Part shown: positions 53,522 through 61,659 of the stretch, piece by piece
Layout: the number at the start of each line of letters is the position of its first letter
How positions within the stretch are numbered: the first letter of the stretch is position 1
From: Pseudomonadota bacterium
GTDB lineage: Bacteria; Pseudomonadota; Gammaproteobacteria; Xanthomonadales; SZUA-38
NCBI GenBank assembly: GCA_039033415.1
Contig: JBCCCR010000002.1
Location: 102,581-166,580 of the forward strand
Direction: 5' to 3'
Length of the DNA: 64,000 nucleotides
Program-made: the position numbers and the translations under genes
The notes under the pieces: generated by a model
Told to the model about the DNA's origin: nothing
Databases searched by the model: none
What the model saw: only the letters and a program-made list of their open reading frames with translations

Positions 53522-54979
53522 ATGACCGCACCCAAATCTGCTAAACGCCGTCAGCTCATCGGCGGCGCCGTGGGCATGGCCCTGACCCCGGTGCTGCCGG
53601 CCTTCGGCAAGGCCATTCCCACCTACGACGTGGTTGTGGTCGGCGCCGGTCTCTCGGGGCTGCACGCCGCCACGCTACTGGAAGAAAACGGCCTGACCGT
53701 TCAGACGCTTGAGGGAAGAAACCGGATTGGTGGGCGCGTCTACACGCTGATGGATATCCCTGGTAAGCCCGAAGCGGCTGGCGAACTGATCGGCGGCAAC
53801 TACGCCAGAATGATTCAGGCGGCCAAGAAGATGAACCTGGAGCTGATCGATCCCGATCGGCTAGGCGCCGGGTCGAAGTGGTACTTCCGCATCAACGGTC
53901 AGAATATTCGCAGCGAAGACTGGTCGGGGCATGAGCTCAACCCGATGACGGGCAAGGATCGGGAGCTGCTCCCGAGCCGGTATCTGTTCGAGCTTTCCCA
54001 TCGGGATAACCCGCTCTCCGGTCAGCCTCTGGACGCGTGGATTCGGCCGGAATTTGCTAAATACGACATCCCCCAAAGCCAATACCTGAAGCAATACCTG
54101 GGCTACAGCGACGAAACCATCAGGCTGATGAACACGGTGGTCCACACCGATCATCTCGACAATACGTCCGCGCTTCACGAACTGCGACGCTACGCCGTGG
54201 GTGAGTTCAACCGTCGCGTCTCAAGCGCCGGGACCGGCAGCCCGCTTACGCTGCAGATCAAAGGCGGCAACTCACGGCTCCCTTACGCCATGGCTCAGAG
54301 CCTGGAAAATGGTGTTCTCACCGGCAAGACGGTGTATGCCTTCGAAGATCGCGGATCGGAGGTGATCACCCATTGTGGCGACGGTACTCGTTATCGTTCG
54401 CGCAAGGTTGTCTGCTCAATGCCCTATCCGGTGATGAAAAGCGTCAAGTTTCTTCCCCGCCTGTCCGCCCGGATGGAAGCCGCCATCGACGAAATCGACT
54501 ACGGCATTTCGATCCAGGTTCACTACCTGCTGAAACGCAACTTCTGGGAGGACGACGGCCTGCCGCCCAACATCTGGAGCGATGGCGCGTTCGAACGCTT
54601 TGCCGTACTGACCCGCGGCGAAAATGGCGCTCCATCCTCAGCGATTGCGTTTATCAACGGCAATGAGGCCTACAAGTACAACTTCATGACCGATCAGCAG
54701 GCGATGGACTACACCACCGCCAAACTGATCGAAGCCCGCCCCTCGATTAAAGGCGCCCTCGAGCCGGTGCTGGTGCAGTCCTGTCATCGCGACGTGCACG
54801 GTGCCGGCGACTGGGTCTTCTGGCGACCCGGGCAGGTGACCCAATATGCCGCTCACATGCGGGATGCCCACGGCAATATCGAATTCTGTGGTGAGCACAC
54901 CGCGCTGCTGGAACGCGGCATGGAAGGTGCGTTTGAGTCAGGGGAACGGGCCGCCATCAGCGTGCTCAGCGCCGCCTGA
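53522..54979 (+). CDS. Exported FAD-dependent amine oxidase/dehydrogenase 1
   Basis: 485 residues from ATG 53522 with CTGGAG eight bases upstream. The N terminus KRRQLIGGAVGMALTPVLPAFG is a Tat-type signal. FAD-binding blocks are clear: YDVVVVGAGLSGLHAATLLE, the GG-motif RIGGRVYT, and C-terminal FCGEHTALLERGMEGAFESG. It belongs to the flavin amine oxidase (MAO/NicA2-like) family; Tat export implies folding with FAD before transport and action in the periplasm. A CpeT-like gene follows after 18 bp, and cytochrome c lies 2 kb downstream, a possible electron acceptor. Substrate unknown. It is a paralogue of the gene at 59030. Confidence 0.9.
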   Translation: MTAPKSAKRRQLIGGAVGMALTPVLPAFGKAIPTYDVVVVGAGLSGLHAATLLEENGLTVQTLEGRNRIGGRVYTLMDIPGKPEAAGELIGGNYARMIQAAKKMNLELIDPDRLGAGSKWYFRINGQNIRSEDWSGHELNPMTGKDRELLPSRYLFELSHRDNPLSGQPLDAWIRPEFAKYDIPQSQYLKQYLGYSDETIRLMNTVVHTDHLDNTSALHELRRYAVGEFNRRVSSAGTGSPLTLQIKGGNSRLPYAMAQSLENGVLTGKTVYAFEDRGSEVITHCGDGTRYRSRKVVCSMPYPVMKSVKFLPRLSARMEAAIDEIDYGISIQVHYLLKRNFWEDDGLPPNIWSDGAFERFAVLTRGENGAPSSAIAFINGNEAYKYNFMTDQQAMDYTTAKLIEARPSIKGALEPVLVQSCHRDVHGAGDWVFWRPGQVTQYAAHMRDAHGNIEFCGEHTALLERGMEGAFESGERAAISVLSAA

Positions 54980-54997
54980 CGTTTTGGAGGCCGACGA

Positions 54998-56029
54998 ATG
55001 ACCAGAAAATCAGGCCGGCATGCCGCGGTGGGTGCCGCCCTGCTGCTACTGGCTCAGGGCAGCATCGCGGACGACAACGTCAATCGCCACGCGCGCGACC
55101 TTAAGATTTTGACCGAATGGTTCGCCGGGGAATTCGACAACGAGGAGCAGCGCTGGTTTGAAAACGACCCGCGCGCGGCGGTCCCGGAGGATGAACGGGA
55201 GATTCGGGTCCATACCATCCATCGGCGGATCGACATGCCTACGCTTGGCGAACACGTCTTTTACGTCGAGGAGTATCGCGATAACGATCCGGCCAAGGTG
55301 TTTCGCCAGCGGCTGGTGACCTTCAGCGCCAGCGGAGGGTCCGCGACGATCGAAATGCGGCAAGGGTTTTTTAGTAATGCCCAAGCGCTGGTTGGTGCGG
55401 CTCGGGAGCCCAGCAAGCTGGCTGACCTGACCGCGGAAGACGTGAGATTCATGAACGACATCGACCCGAGCAGCGACTGTACCGTGCATTGGCGACGTGT
55501 CGGCGCCCAGTTTCACGGCGCGATGGCGCCCAAAAAATGTGTGTTTGGCGAAGGCGAAAAGCGCCGCTACTCAATCCACAACCTAGTGCTTTCGGAGGAT
55601 CACTACTGGCGCGAGGACGGGTCGTACTACCTGGCCAACGACGCCCACGCGGCGGGCAGCAGACGAGGCGCCTACACGCAGATGCGACGCGCCAACGAGT
55701 TTGTCTGCCAGGTCACGTTCCGATCCGAAGACGGCAGCAGCCAAACGGTCGAGGACCTTCGCCTCATGAGCCAGGGTGGGACTTTTGAGGTTACCCGCGA
55801 ATCAGACGGCAAAGTGTTCGCCGCCCTACTGCGCGATAAACAATATCCGTACTACGACGAGCGCCCGGACTTCATCTACTTTTCCTTTCGGGAGAAGGGT
55901 GCTCCGCGCTCGCTGGTTTATACCGTCCACGACGTGAACTCTCGACGATTAGGTTTCAACACCCAGGGTATCGGCGCCCACTGCCATCGACGCGGCTATG
56001 ACTTCCGCGAGCCGATCAATGAGCTGTAG
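54998..56029 (+). CDS. Exported CpeT-like protein 1
   Basis: 343 residues from ATG 54998 with GGAGG seven bases upstream. Signal peptide AAVGAALLLLAQGSIA. The body matches the CpcT/CpeT family pattern: LTEWFAGEFDNEEQ, VHTIHRRIDMPTLGEHVFYVEEY, VFRQRLVTF, then CTVHWRRVGAQFHGAMAPKKCVFGE. Cyanobacterial members are phycobilin lyases with a lipocalin-like barrel, but here there is no phycobiliprotein and the protein is exported, so a hydrophobic ligand carrier or a partner of the oxidase is more plausible. The C-terminal ~150 residues are an extension. Co-directional with amine oxidase 1; its 3' end overlaps the convergent CpeT-like gene by 14 bp. Confidence 0.8.
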   Translation: MTRKSGRHAAVGAALLLLAQGSIADDNVNRHARDLKILTEWFAGEFDNEEQRWFENDPRAAVPEDEREIRVHTIHRRIDMPTLGEHVFYVEEYRDNDPAKVFRQRLVTFSASGGSATIEMRQGFFSNAQALVGAAREPSKLADLTAEDVRFMNDIDPSSDCTVHWRRVGAQFHGAMAPKKCVFGEGEKRRYSIHNLVLSEDHYWREDGSYYLANDAHAAGSRRGAYTQMRRANEFVCQVTFRSEDGSSQTVEDLRLMSQGGTFEVTRESDGKVFAALLRDKQYPYYDERPDFIYFSFREKGAPRSLVYTVHDVNSRRLGFNTQGIGAHCHRRGYDFREPINEL

Positions 56030-56720
56030 CCGACACCTCTACCGCATCCAGCTCGTGATACGTGAAATCGCCGGCCGCCTCCATGACCTCGTCCGTCTCC
56101 GCGTTGACGATTCGGTCGCGAAACCAGAAAGTATCGGGACCTAACAGCACCTGATAGTCGAAGTATCGCTCACCAAACACGCAGGCCTTGGGCGGCATCG
56201 TCATGTGCAGTTTTTCTCCCTGAGGACGAATCGTTAGATCGCAGTTATCCGGGAGCGGTGACATGTCCTCAGGAAGGAGGTCGGACAACAGACTCAAGTC
56301 TTTCCAGGCACCGACATAACGCTCCTTATCTTTGAAGTACCAGAGCTTGACCGTCACCTGATCCGTCGCCGGATCGGCACCAAGCGTATAGATGCGCTGT
56401 CTGAACATCGCGTTGGGGTCGCCATGCTTGGTCTCCTCGACGTACAACACCGCGTCGCCGAAGGCGGGCAGATCCACGTGTCGATAATGCGAGGTGACCT
56501 CGATGTGACCCGGCTTGCCGCTACCGTCGGCTCGCCACACAGGCTTGCCGGCCGCAACAAGCCGGCCGATCTGGTTGTCGTTATTGTAGTCGCCGGGCCA
56601 CCACTCAAGCACCGTCGACGCAACGTCACCGCCCTGGGCCCGAGCCGGATTCTCAAAAACCGAGATAACAAGAGAGGACAGGAGGAGAAGAAAGGTCGCG
56701 CAGGAAACGGATTTAGACAT
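56016..56720 (-). CDS. Exported CpeT-like protein 2
   Basis: 234 residues from ATG 56720. Signal peptide CATFLLLLSSLVISVFENPARA. Same family blocks as the neighbour: VLEWWPGDYNNDNQ, VTSHYRHVDLPAFGDAVLYVEET, MFRQRIYTL, CDLTIRPQGEKLHMTMPPKACVFGE. It lacks the long C-terminal extension, so it is the minimal form. It is convergent with CpeT-like protein 1 (stops overlap by 14 bp) and divergent from the cytochrome gene across palindrome B, whose centre supplies a TATAAT on this strand. Confidence 0.8.
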   Translation of the reverse strand: MSKSVSCATFLLLLSSLVISVFENPARAQGGDVASTVLEWWPGDYNNDNQIGRLVAAGKPVWRADGSGKPGHIEVTSHYRHVDLPAFGDAVLYVEETKHGDPNAMFRQRIYTLGADPATDQVTVKLWYFKDKERYVGAWKDLSLLSDLLPEDMSPLPDNCDLTIRPQGEKLHMTMPPKACVFGERYFDYQVLLGPDTFWFRDRIVNAETDEVMEAAGDFTYHELDAVEVSATAH

Positions 56721-56773
56721 CGCAAGACAACTCCAGGTAAGCTTTCAGCCCTACCGCTGAAAGACGCGTCATT

Positions 56774-56804
56774 CACATTTGAGCATATTATACGCTCATA
56801 TGTG
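56774..56804. promoter_or_regulatory. Operator/promoter B: long inverted repeat between CpeT-like 2 and cytochrome genes
   Basis: CACATTTGAGC (56774-56784) and GCTCATATGTG (56794-56804) form an 11-bp inverted repeat with one mismatch and a 9-nt spacer. The spacer contains TATAAT on the minus strand (56792-56787). The placement over a -10 suggests regulator binding at a divergent promoter. Confidence 0.55.
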
Positions 56805-56946
56805 TTACCTTTCTTTCTGAATTTATCGTCCTGCCGCCGCCATAACGGATTGAATCATGCCCGTAAAAGCTCGCGAAACGCATCAAGCGCCCCCCAGCAA
56901 CGCCGCACCGACGGGTCGCGTTACCCACCTTGCGACATGCCTTCGG

Positions 56947-57360
56947 ATGGCAAAGACATTGATTTCAGCCGCAGCCATGCTGGTCGTTTCGGGCACCGCG
57001 CTGAGCCAAACAGGCGCGGAAGCGGAAGGCAGTTTGACCCGTGATCCGGCGACGCTGAAACGCGGAAAGATTCTGTTTCTGCAGTGCCAGGCCTGTCATT
57101 CGCTTGGGGCCGGTGAGGCTCACCGGGTCGGGCCCAACCTGCACGGGCTTTTTGGCCGCAAGGCGGGTTCAGCGGAGGGGTTCAACTACTCCGAGGCCAT
57201 GAAAGCGACAGGCATCGTTTGGGATGTCGACGAACTGGACGCGTTCATCACGATGCCGTCCACCAAGGTGCCCGGCACCATCATGGCGTTCGCCGGCGTC
57301 GCCGCTGAGGGTGACCGAGTTGCGCTGCTGAGCTATCTTAGAAGCCAGACTAATCCTTGA
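56947..57360 (+). CDS. Exported class I cytochrome c
   Basis: 137 residues from ATG 56947, chosen because the signal peptide (LISAAAMLVVSGTALS) follows directly; the frame is open to an ATG at 56857 with a hydrophilic extension. Heme site Cys47-x-x-Cys50-His51 (CQACH), a GPNLHGLFGRKAG block and an axial Met113 in PGTIMAF give a standard small periplasmic class I cytochrome c. Its place between two Tat-exported amine oxidases suggests it accepts their electrons, as CycN does for NicA2. DUF1330 follows 11 bp downstream. Confidence 0.9.
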   Translation: MAKTLISAAAMLVVSGTALSQTGAEAEGSLTRDPATLKRGKILFLQCQACHSLGAGEAHRVGPNLHGLFGRKAGSAEGFNYSEAMKATGIVWDVDELDAFITMPSTKVPGTIMAFAGVAAEGDRVALLSYLRSQTNP

Positions 57361-57371
57361 GCGATAGCGCC

Positions 57372-57668
57372 ATGCCCGCCTACATGATTATTGCTGCCAA
57401 AATTCACGACCGCGATGGCTTTAAGGCCGGGTATGGCGCTGCAGCGGCGGCGCTGGTGAAACAGTTTGGGGGAGAATACCTGGTGCTGGGCCCCGGCGCT
57501 GAGCTTCTTGAGGGCACGCTGGAAGGTTACACCTCTATCGCCATATCAAAATGGCCCGATCGAGCAACGGCCAAGGCGTTTTGGGAGTCGGACGAGTATG
57601 CCGAGGTCAAGAAGCTTCGAGAGGGCCTGGTCGATGTCGAAGTGCTGCTGGTCGACACCCCGGCCTAA
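57372..57668 (+). CDS. DUF1330 protein
   Basis: 98 residues from ATG 57372; a TTG at 57357 is in frame but overlaps the cytochrome stop. Sequence features PAYMIIAAKIHDRDGF, GAELLEGTLEG, ISKWPDRATAKAFWESDEY match DUF1330, a dimeric alpha/beta ferredoxin-like barrel related to small monooxygenase-like or isomerase-like folds. Cytoplasmic, no signal. Co-transcribed with cytochrome c. The role is unknown; a small-molecule step in the same pathway is likely. Confidence 0.88.
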   Translation: MPAYMIIAAKIHDRDGFKAGYGAAAAALVKQFGGEYLVLGPGAELLEGTLEGYTSIAISKWPDRATAKAFWESDEYAEVKKLREGLVDVEVLLVDTPA

Positions 57669-57697
57669 GCACACCAGCCAACCCAGATTTCCCTCGG

Positions 57698-58948
57698 CTA
57701 GAGGTAGCGCGGTAAGGCTGGCTGGCCCGGGTCGACGAGCAAGCCGATCATCCGCGACAACGCCTGCACGCGCTCCCGCGCTGGCCCGATCCGAGCCGCC
57801 ATCGCCAACCCCTCTTCTAACCTTCGGTGCCGCGTCAAACCAAAGACCATGTCACGCTGCGCCGCGGCATAGAGGGGTCGCCCGAACAAAACAATGTCGC
57901 TGGGAATCTCGCTAAGGACTGTATTCGCCAGCTGAAAGTCACCGGCGAACGCCGCGCTTCCACAAATCTCGTAGTAAGACCACAGCCGCAGCTGTTCCGA
58001 AGGCTCTTGCTGAGCAATTTTTGACGCTTCTGGCAGCAGCGCTCTAGCGGCGGTGTGGCGTTTGATATCGGCCATTTCAGAGGCGATCCGACTGATGGCG
58101 CGCGCCTGCTGCTGCAATGAACCGGCCTCGCGAGCAGCCGCCACCGCCTCGGAAAATAGCCGGTCCGCGCGGTCGCTTTGCTTCAGCGTATCCATCACCA
58201 CAGCCGCTTCGCGCAGCGCCCCGGCGACAAAGTAGCCCTCAGACAGGCTGCGGGCGGCGTCCGACGCGGCGGCCAGCGCCGCCAAGAGCTCGTCCTCGCC
58301 CGCATGCCCGGCGGCCTCCGCAGCGCTGTGTGCATAACCGACCGCCTGGTAGTACCTGAGCCCGCTGCTTATACCCCCGACAATCGCCGTGGCCGCAGCA
58401 AAATCCTCTTGTGCACGAAGTGTGGCCAGCTCTTCGAGGGTTCGCGCACGGTAGGAAGACTGTGTTTCGGTTTCTTCTGGCATCGCGAGGGCCGCCGACA
58501 AGACCGACGGGACTCCCTCCATGATGGCCCTTGCCGCAAGCAACCTGCCGAGCAGATCCGACCGTTTGTCGCCCGCTGGAATCTGCTCCAGCGCCCTTTC
58601 TGCGGCGCTGAATACGTCAGCGGCGAGACCCTCAGCTTGCTGCAGCGCCAACGCTTCGGCGCCAGCGGTCAGCTGGCTGGCGCGGGATTTTGGATCGGGT
58701 TCACCGCCGGCGCGTGCCACCGCTTTGAGCAACAGGGTCATCGCCTCTCGCTTCCTGCCGACCGCGGCCTCGGCCCGAGCAAGCTCCAGCGCCGCATCCA
58801 CCCAGTCTGCTCTGGACTCGATCGAGGGCAACGCGTCATGCGCCGCCTCAAGCAGGCAATCGGTTGTAACGCCTTCTGAGCACGCGAACGCTGCACAAAC
58901 AGAGGCGTACAGAAAGAGCGCGGGCAGGAACACCGTTTGAATTCTCAT
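57698..58948 (-). CDS. Exported alpha-helical repeat protein
   Basis: 416 residues from ATG 58948 (ATG 58954 also in frame). Signal peptide TVFLPALFLYASVCAAFA. The mature region is an almost entirely helical, Ala/Glu-rich solenoid of TPR-like or related helical pairs (WVDAALELARAEAAVGRKREAM, AERALEQIPAGDKRSDLLGRLL). Two Cys near the mature N terminus (FACSEGVTTDCLLEAA) may form a disulfide. It is divergent from amine oxidase 2 across site C, so probably co-regulated. Likely a periplasmic scaffold; I cannot name a family. Confidence 0.75.
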   Translation of the reverse strand: MRIQTVFLPALFLYASVCAAFACSEGVTTDCLLEAAHDALPSIESRADWVDAALELARAEAAVGRKREAMTLLLKAVARAGGEPDPKSRASQLTAGAEALALQQAEGLAADVFSAAERALEQIPAGDKRSDLLGRLLAARAIMEGVPSVLSAALAMPEETETQSSYRARTLEELATLRAQEDFAAATAIVGGISSGLRYYQAVGYAHSAAEAAGHAGEDELLAALAAASDAARSLSEGYFVAGALREAAVVMDTLKQSDRADRLFSEAVAAAREAGSLQQQARAISRIASEMADIKRHTAARALLPEASKIAQQEPSEQLRLWSYYEICGSAAFAGDFQLANTVLSEIPSDIVLFGRPLYAAAQRDMVFGLTRHRRLEEGLAMAARIGPARERVQALSRMIGLLVDPGQPALPRYL

Positions 58949-58970
58949 GATCATTGACTGCCATATCGAG

Positions 58971-59003
58971 ACATATATGTTTATGATACATGAACATATA
59001 AAT
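58971..59003. promoter_or_regulatory. Operator C between divergent helical protein and amine oxidase 2
   Basis: TATATGTT (58974-58981) and AACATATA (58993-59000) form a perfect 8-bp inverted repeat with an 11-nt spacer; ACATATATGT (58971-58980) is itself a palindrome. ATATATGTTT at 58973-58982 is identical to site A. On the minus strand ATATATGT is followed by CTCGAT, as in site A after two extra T. Confidence 0.55.
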
Positions 59004-59029
59004 ATCACCGCGGCAGGCGAAAAGACCCG

Positions 59030-60532
59030 ATGGCACACGATTTTGGCGACCGTAATCTCGCAAACTGGTCTCGAAGACGGACCATTCGCTCACTGGCCGG
59101 CCTGGCTGGCGCGGCACTGCTGCCGATACACCACACGCTAGCACAGCCCAAAGGCAGCGACGTATTAATACTCGGTGCCGGCCTTGCCGGCCTAAACGCA
59201 GCGCTCATCCTTGAGGAAGCAGGTTTCCGGGTTCAAATTCTCGAGGGCACAAACCGGATTGGCGGCCGGGTGCACACCGCTTCAGCGGACGAGGTGCCGG
59301 GTTACCCGGAGCTTGGCGGCAGCGGCATCGGCTCTCAGTACGCTCGGCTGCTCTACGCAGCTGAGAAGTATAAGGTGGGCATGCAGGCGGCGCGCCCGCG
59401 AACCGAAGGCCGCCGCGGCAAGCTTATGTACTATGTCGGCGGGCAGTCGATCCTGCCAGATCAATGGCCTGAGCACGCGTCGAATCCGTTTTCGCAGCCG
59501 GAACTTCGCAAAACGCCGCTGCACGTCTTTCAGTTCTCGCTTTATGGCGCTCCACATAACCCATTGCCGAAAGGTGATCTCGCCGCATGGCAGAGTGGCC
59601 AGTATGCGAAACACGACATCTCGGTTTACCAGCTGATGACTCAGCGCGGCATCAAGCCGCAGGCCATCAAGCTGGCTGCCGGGACCAATATGAGTTACGG
59701 CAGCAGCACGCACGATCTCTCGGCCCTGATGGGCTACCAGTCCAGCAATATGGTGCGCACGCTGTACACCGGTCGGGAGCGGGCCGGCGGGCCGCAGGCG
59801 GCGGTTGGCGGCAACCAGCGGATCCCGGAAGCGATGGCAACAGGCCTTAAGGCGCCGCCGCTGTTCGGTCAGCACGTGCGCGCCATCGAATCCGACAGCA
59901 CGGGTATTTCGGTCTCGACCCTTGGAGGTCAAACTTACCGCGCCAAGCTCTGCATTTGCACGGTACCGTTCAGCGCCCTTCGCCATATCCACATTGCGCC
60001 TTACCTGGAAGGCGGACAGGCGGAGGCTGTGCGGGAACTCGGCTACACGCCGGTTTTTCAAGCCCACTTCCTGCCGACCAGCCCTTACTGGGAAGAAGAC
60101 GGGCAGCCGCCCAGTATGTGGACCGACCGGCTGCCGGGACGGTTCATGGCGCTGCAGAACGACCCGGAACAGCCCGACCGCATCACCAGCTGCCTGTCGT
60201 TTGTCAACGGCGAGATGGCGCGGTATCTGGATCGGTTTGAGCCGCAACGCGCGGCACAAATGATTGTGGAGGAGCTGGCTCGGATACGACCGAGCACCCG
60301 AGGCAAGCTCAAACTCCTCAAGGTCCTATCTTGGAATCGTTCACCCTTTTTTGGGGGCGCCTACGCCTACTGGAAGCCCGGTCAGATCACGCGGCTGTCC
60401 AAAGTGATGCGTGAACCGTGGCAGCGAGTACATTTTGCCGGCGAGCATACGGCCGTCATGAATCGCGGTATGGAGGGCGCCATGGAGTCCGGCGAGCGTG
60501 CGGCTTTTGAAGTCCTGGGCAGGCTGGGCTAA
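59030..60532 (+). CDS. Exported FAD-dependent amine oxidase/dehydrogenase 2
   Basis: 500 residues from ATG 59030. Tat signal NWSRRRTIRSLAGLAGAALL. FAD blocks are SDVLILGAGLAGLNAALILE, RIGGRVHT and HFAGEHTAVMNRGMEGAMESG, all intact. It is the same length class and family as amine oxidase 1, with clear similarity around FWEDDGLPP/YWEEDGQPP and YWKPGQIT/FWRPGQVT, so the pair probably arose by duplication and may act on related substrates or successive steps. It is first in a plus-strand run with VOC, hydrolase and IclR genes. Confidence 0.9.
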   Translation: MAHDFGDRNLANWSRRRTIRSLAGLAGAALLPIHHTLAQPKGSDVLILGAGLAGLNAALILEEAGFRVQILEGTNRIGGRVHTASADEVPGYPELGGSGIGSQYARLLYAAEKYKVGMQAARPRTEGRRGKLMYYVGGQSILPDQWPEHASNPFSQPELRKTPLHVFQFSLYGAPHNPLPKGDLAAWQSGQYAKHDISVYQLMTQRGIKPQAIKLAAGTNMSYGSSTHDLSALMGYQSSNMVRTLYTGRERAGGPQAAVGGNQRIPEAMATGLKAPPLFGQHVRAIESDSTGISVSTLGGQTYRAKLCICTVPFSALRHIHIAPYLEGGQAEAVRELGYTPVFQAHFLPTSPYWEEDGQPPSMWTDRLPGRFMALQNDPEQPDRITSCLSFVNGEMARYLDRFEPQRAAQMIVEELARIRPSTRGKLKLLKVLSWNRSPFFGGAYAYWKPGQITRLSKVMREPWQRVHFAGEHTAVMNRGMEGAMESGERAAFEVLGRLG

Positions 60533-60603
60533 GTCATGAGTCACTCAATCGTGAGCAGCACCGCCCTGAACCGACCCGCCTTGCCCTAAGAGGATCCCTC
60601 GCC

Positions 60604-61599
60604 ATGGAAGATATTTTTGTCCCAAAGACCAGCGGTGAAGACCCGCTCGTCAGGCAGCTACATACGGTGACCTATGTCACCGCTGAGCCGGACCGGGTGG
60701 CGCAAATCCTCGTGGAGGGTTTTGGCCTCAGCCCGGTTGAGTCGTTACCTCGAGGCAGCTCCCACCCGAATGCTGCCACTGGTCACCTGGGCTTTTCGTC
60801 CGAAGATGCGTGGGGCGCGACGATTTTTCGGAAGACCGGCGAAGGCGAGAATGTTCAGGTGCGGCTCCTGTCGGTTGAGCCGCAGCAGGCCCAGGTGAGG
60901 CGGGATCACAGCGGTCGAGACCTCGGCGCTGTCACGCTGAGTTTTCCGATGCGGGACCTGCTGGCGCACGAACAGTCCATGCAGCAACTCGACGTGTCAT
61001 CGACCATCGGCGTCAAAGAGATGGAGTTCGCCAGCCCCGACGGACAGACCTATATTTCGGCAGAGATTCTCTATAAAGCCCCGGAAAACGTTCTGCTGCT
61101 CGGCGTCAGGCGCCCCGAGCAGTTTGTGCCGGTTGGTCCAATTGATCCGGCAACCGGGCTCGGTGGCCCGGCTTACTCTGCGCGGTGCGTGGCCAACCCA
61201 GACAGATTGATTGAGGTGCTGCAGGAGGTCATGGGTTTTGAGATTCGCCGGGATGCGGTGTTCACCATCGGCGAACGTTCGGGCCTGCTGCTTCCCGAAG
61301 GTACGCAGGAACGCTTTATCCAAGCGTTTGCGCCGGGTGCTGCAACCGGCTACCTGATTTTGATGGATCATTTTGACATCGCGCGAAAGCCTGCGGCGCC
61401 CACGGCGCCACCAAACCGTGGGCTGGTGATGTGGAGCTTCGAAACGTCAGACCTGGACGAGGTGGTCCGTCGTGCTGAAGCGCTCGGCCTGACGATTTCC
61501 TCGCCACCAGGTCAGCACAACAGCCCGGGCCTGCCGACAGGTCGAACAGCGGTTGTCGAGGACAGTGAGGGTTTCCCGCTTGAGTTTTTTGAGCGCTGA
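60604..61599 (+). CDS. VOC-superfamily protein (glyoxalase/extradiol dioxygenase-like)
   Basis: 331 residues from ATG 60604 with AAGAGGA upstream. Repeated beta-alpha-beta-beta-beta modules are visible, with openings LHTVTYVTAEPDRVAQIL, YSARCVANPDRLIEVLQEVMG and GLVMWSFETSDLDEVVRRAEALG, and a closing DSEGFPLEFFER. Candidate metal ligands are the His in RQLHTV and the Glu in PLEFF; a middle His is not obvious, so metal binding may be weak. No signal peptide: cytoplasmic. VOC enzymes cleave, isomerise or conjugate small organic molecules, fitting a catabolic pathway downstream of the exported oxidases. Confidence 0.85.
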   Translation: MEDIFVPKTSGEDPLVRQLHTVTYVTAEPDRVAQILVEGFGLSPVESLPRGSSHPNAATGHLGFSSEDAWGATIFRKTGEGENVQVRLLSVEPQQAQVRRDHSGRDLGAVTLSFPMRDLLAHEQSMQQLDVSSTIGVKEMEFASPDGQTYISAEILYKAPENVLLLGVRRPEQFVPVGPIDPATGLGGPAYSARCVANPDRLIEVLQEVMGFEIRRDAVFTIGERSGLLLPEGTQERFIQAFAPGAATGYLILMDHFDIARKPAAPTAPPNRGLVMWSFETSDLDEVVRRAEALGLTISSPPGQHNSPGLPTGRTAVVEDSEGFPLEFFER

Positions 61600-61659
61600 A
61601 ATCGAGGCCGACTGCCGAGATGAAGGATCAACGGAAGTCACAACCACGGGTTTTCGGGA

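Noticed and set aside
54998-56720. CpeT-like genes as evidence for a cyanobacterial or photosynthetic origin
   Set aside because: No phycobiliprotein, bilin or photosystem gene is present, and the surrounding genes are typical of gammaproteobacteria.
59282-60259. A 325-codon open frame on the minus strand
   Set aside because: Antisense to the well-supported amine oxidase 2; composition is that of a shadow frame with many Arg, His and Ala.
60537-60547. Palindrome TGAGTCACTCA between amine oxidase 2 and the VOC gene
   Set aside because: A single 11-bp palindrome with no second copy in the cluster and unlike sites A-C; too little to call an operator.
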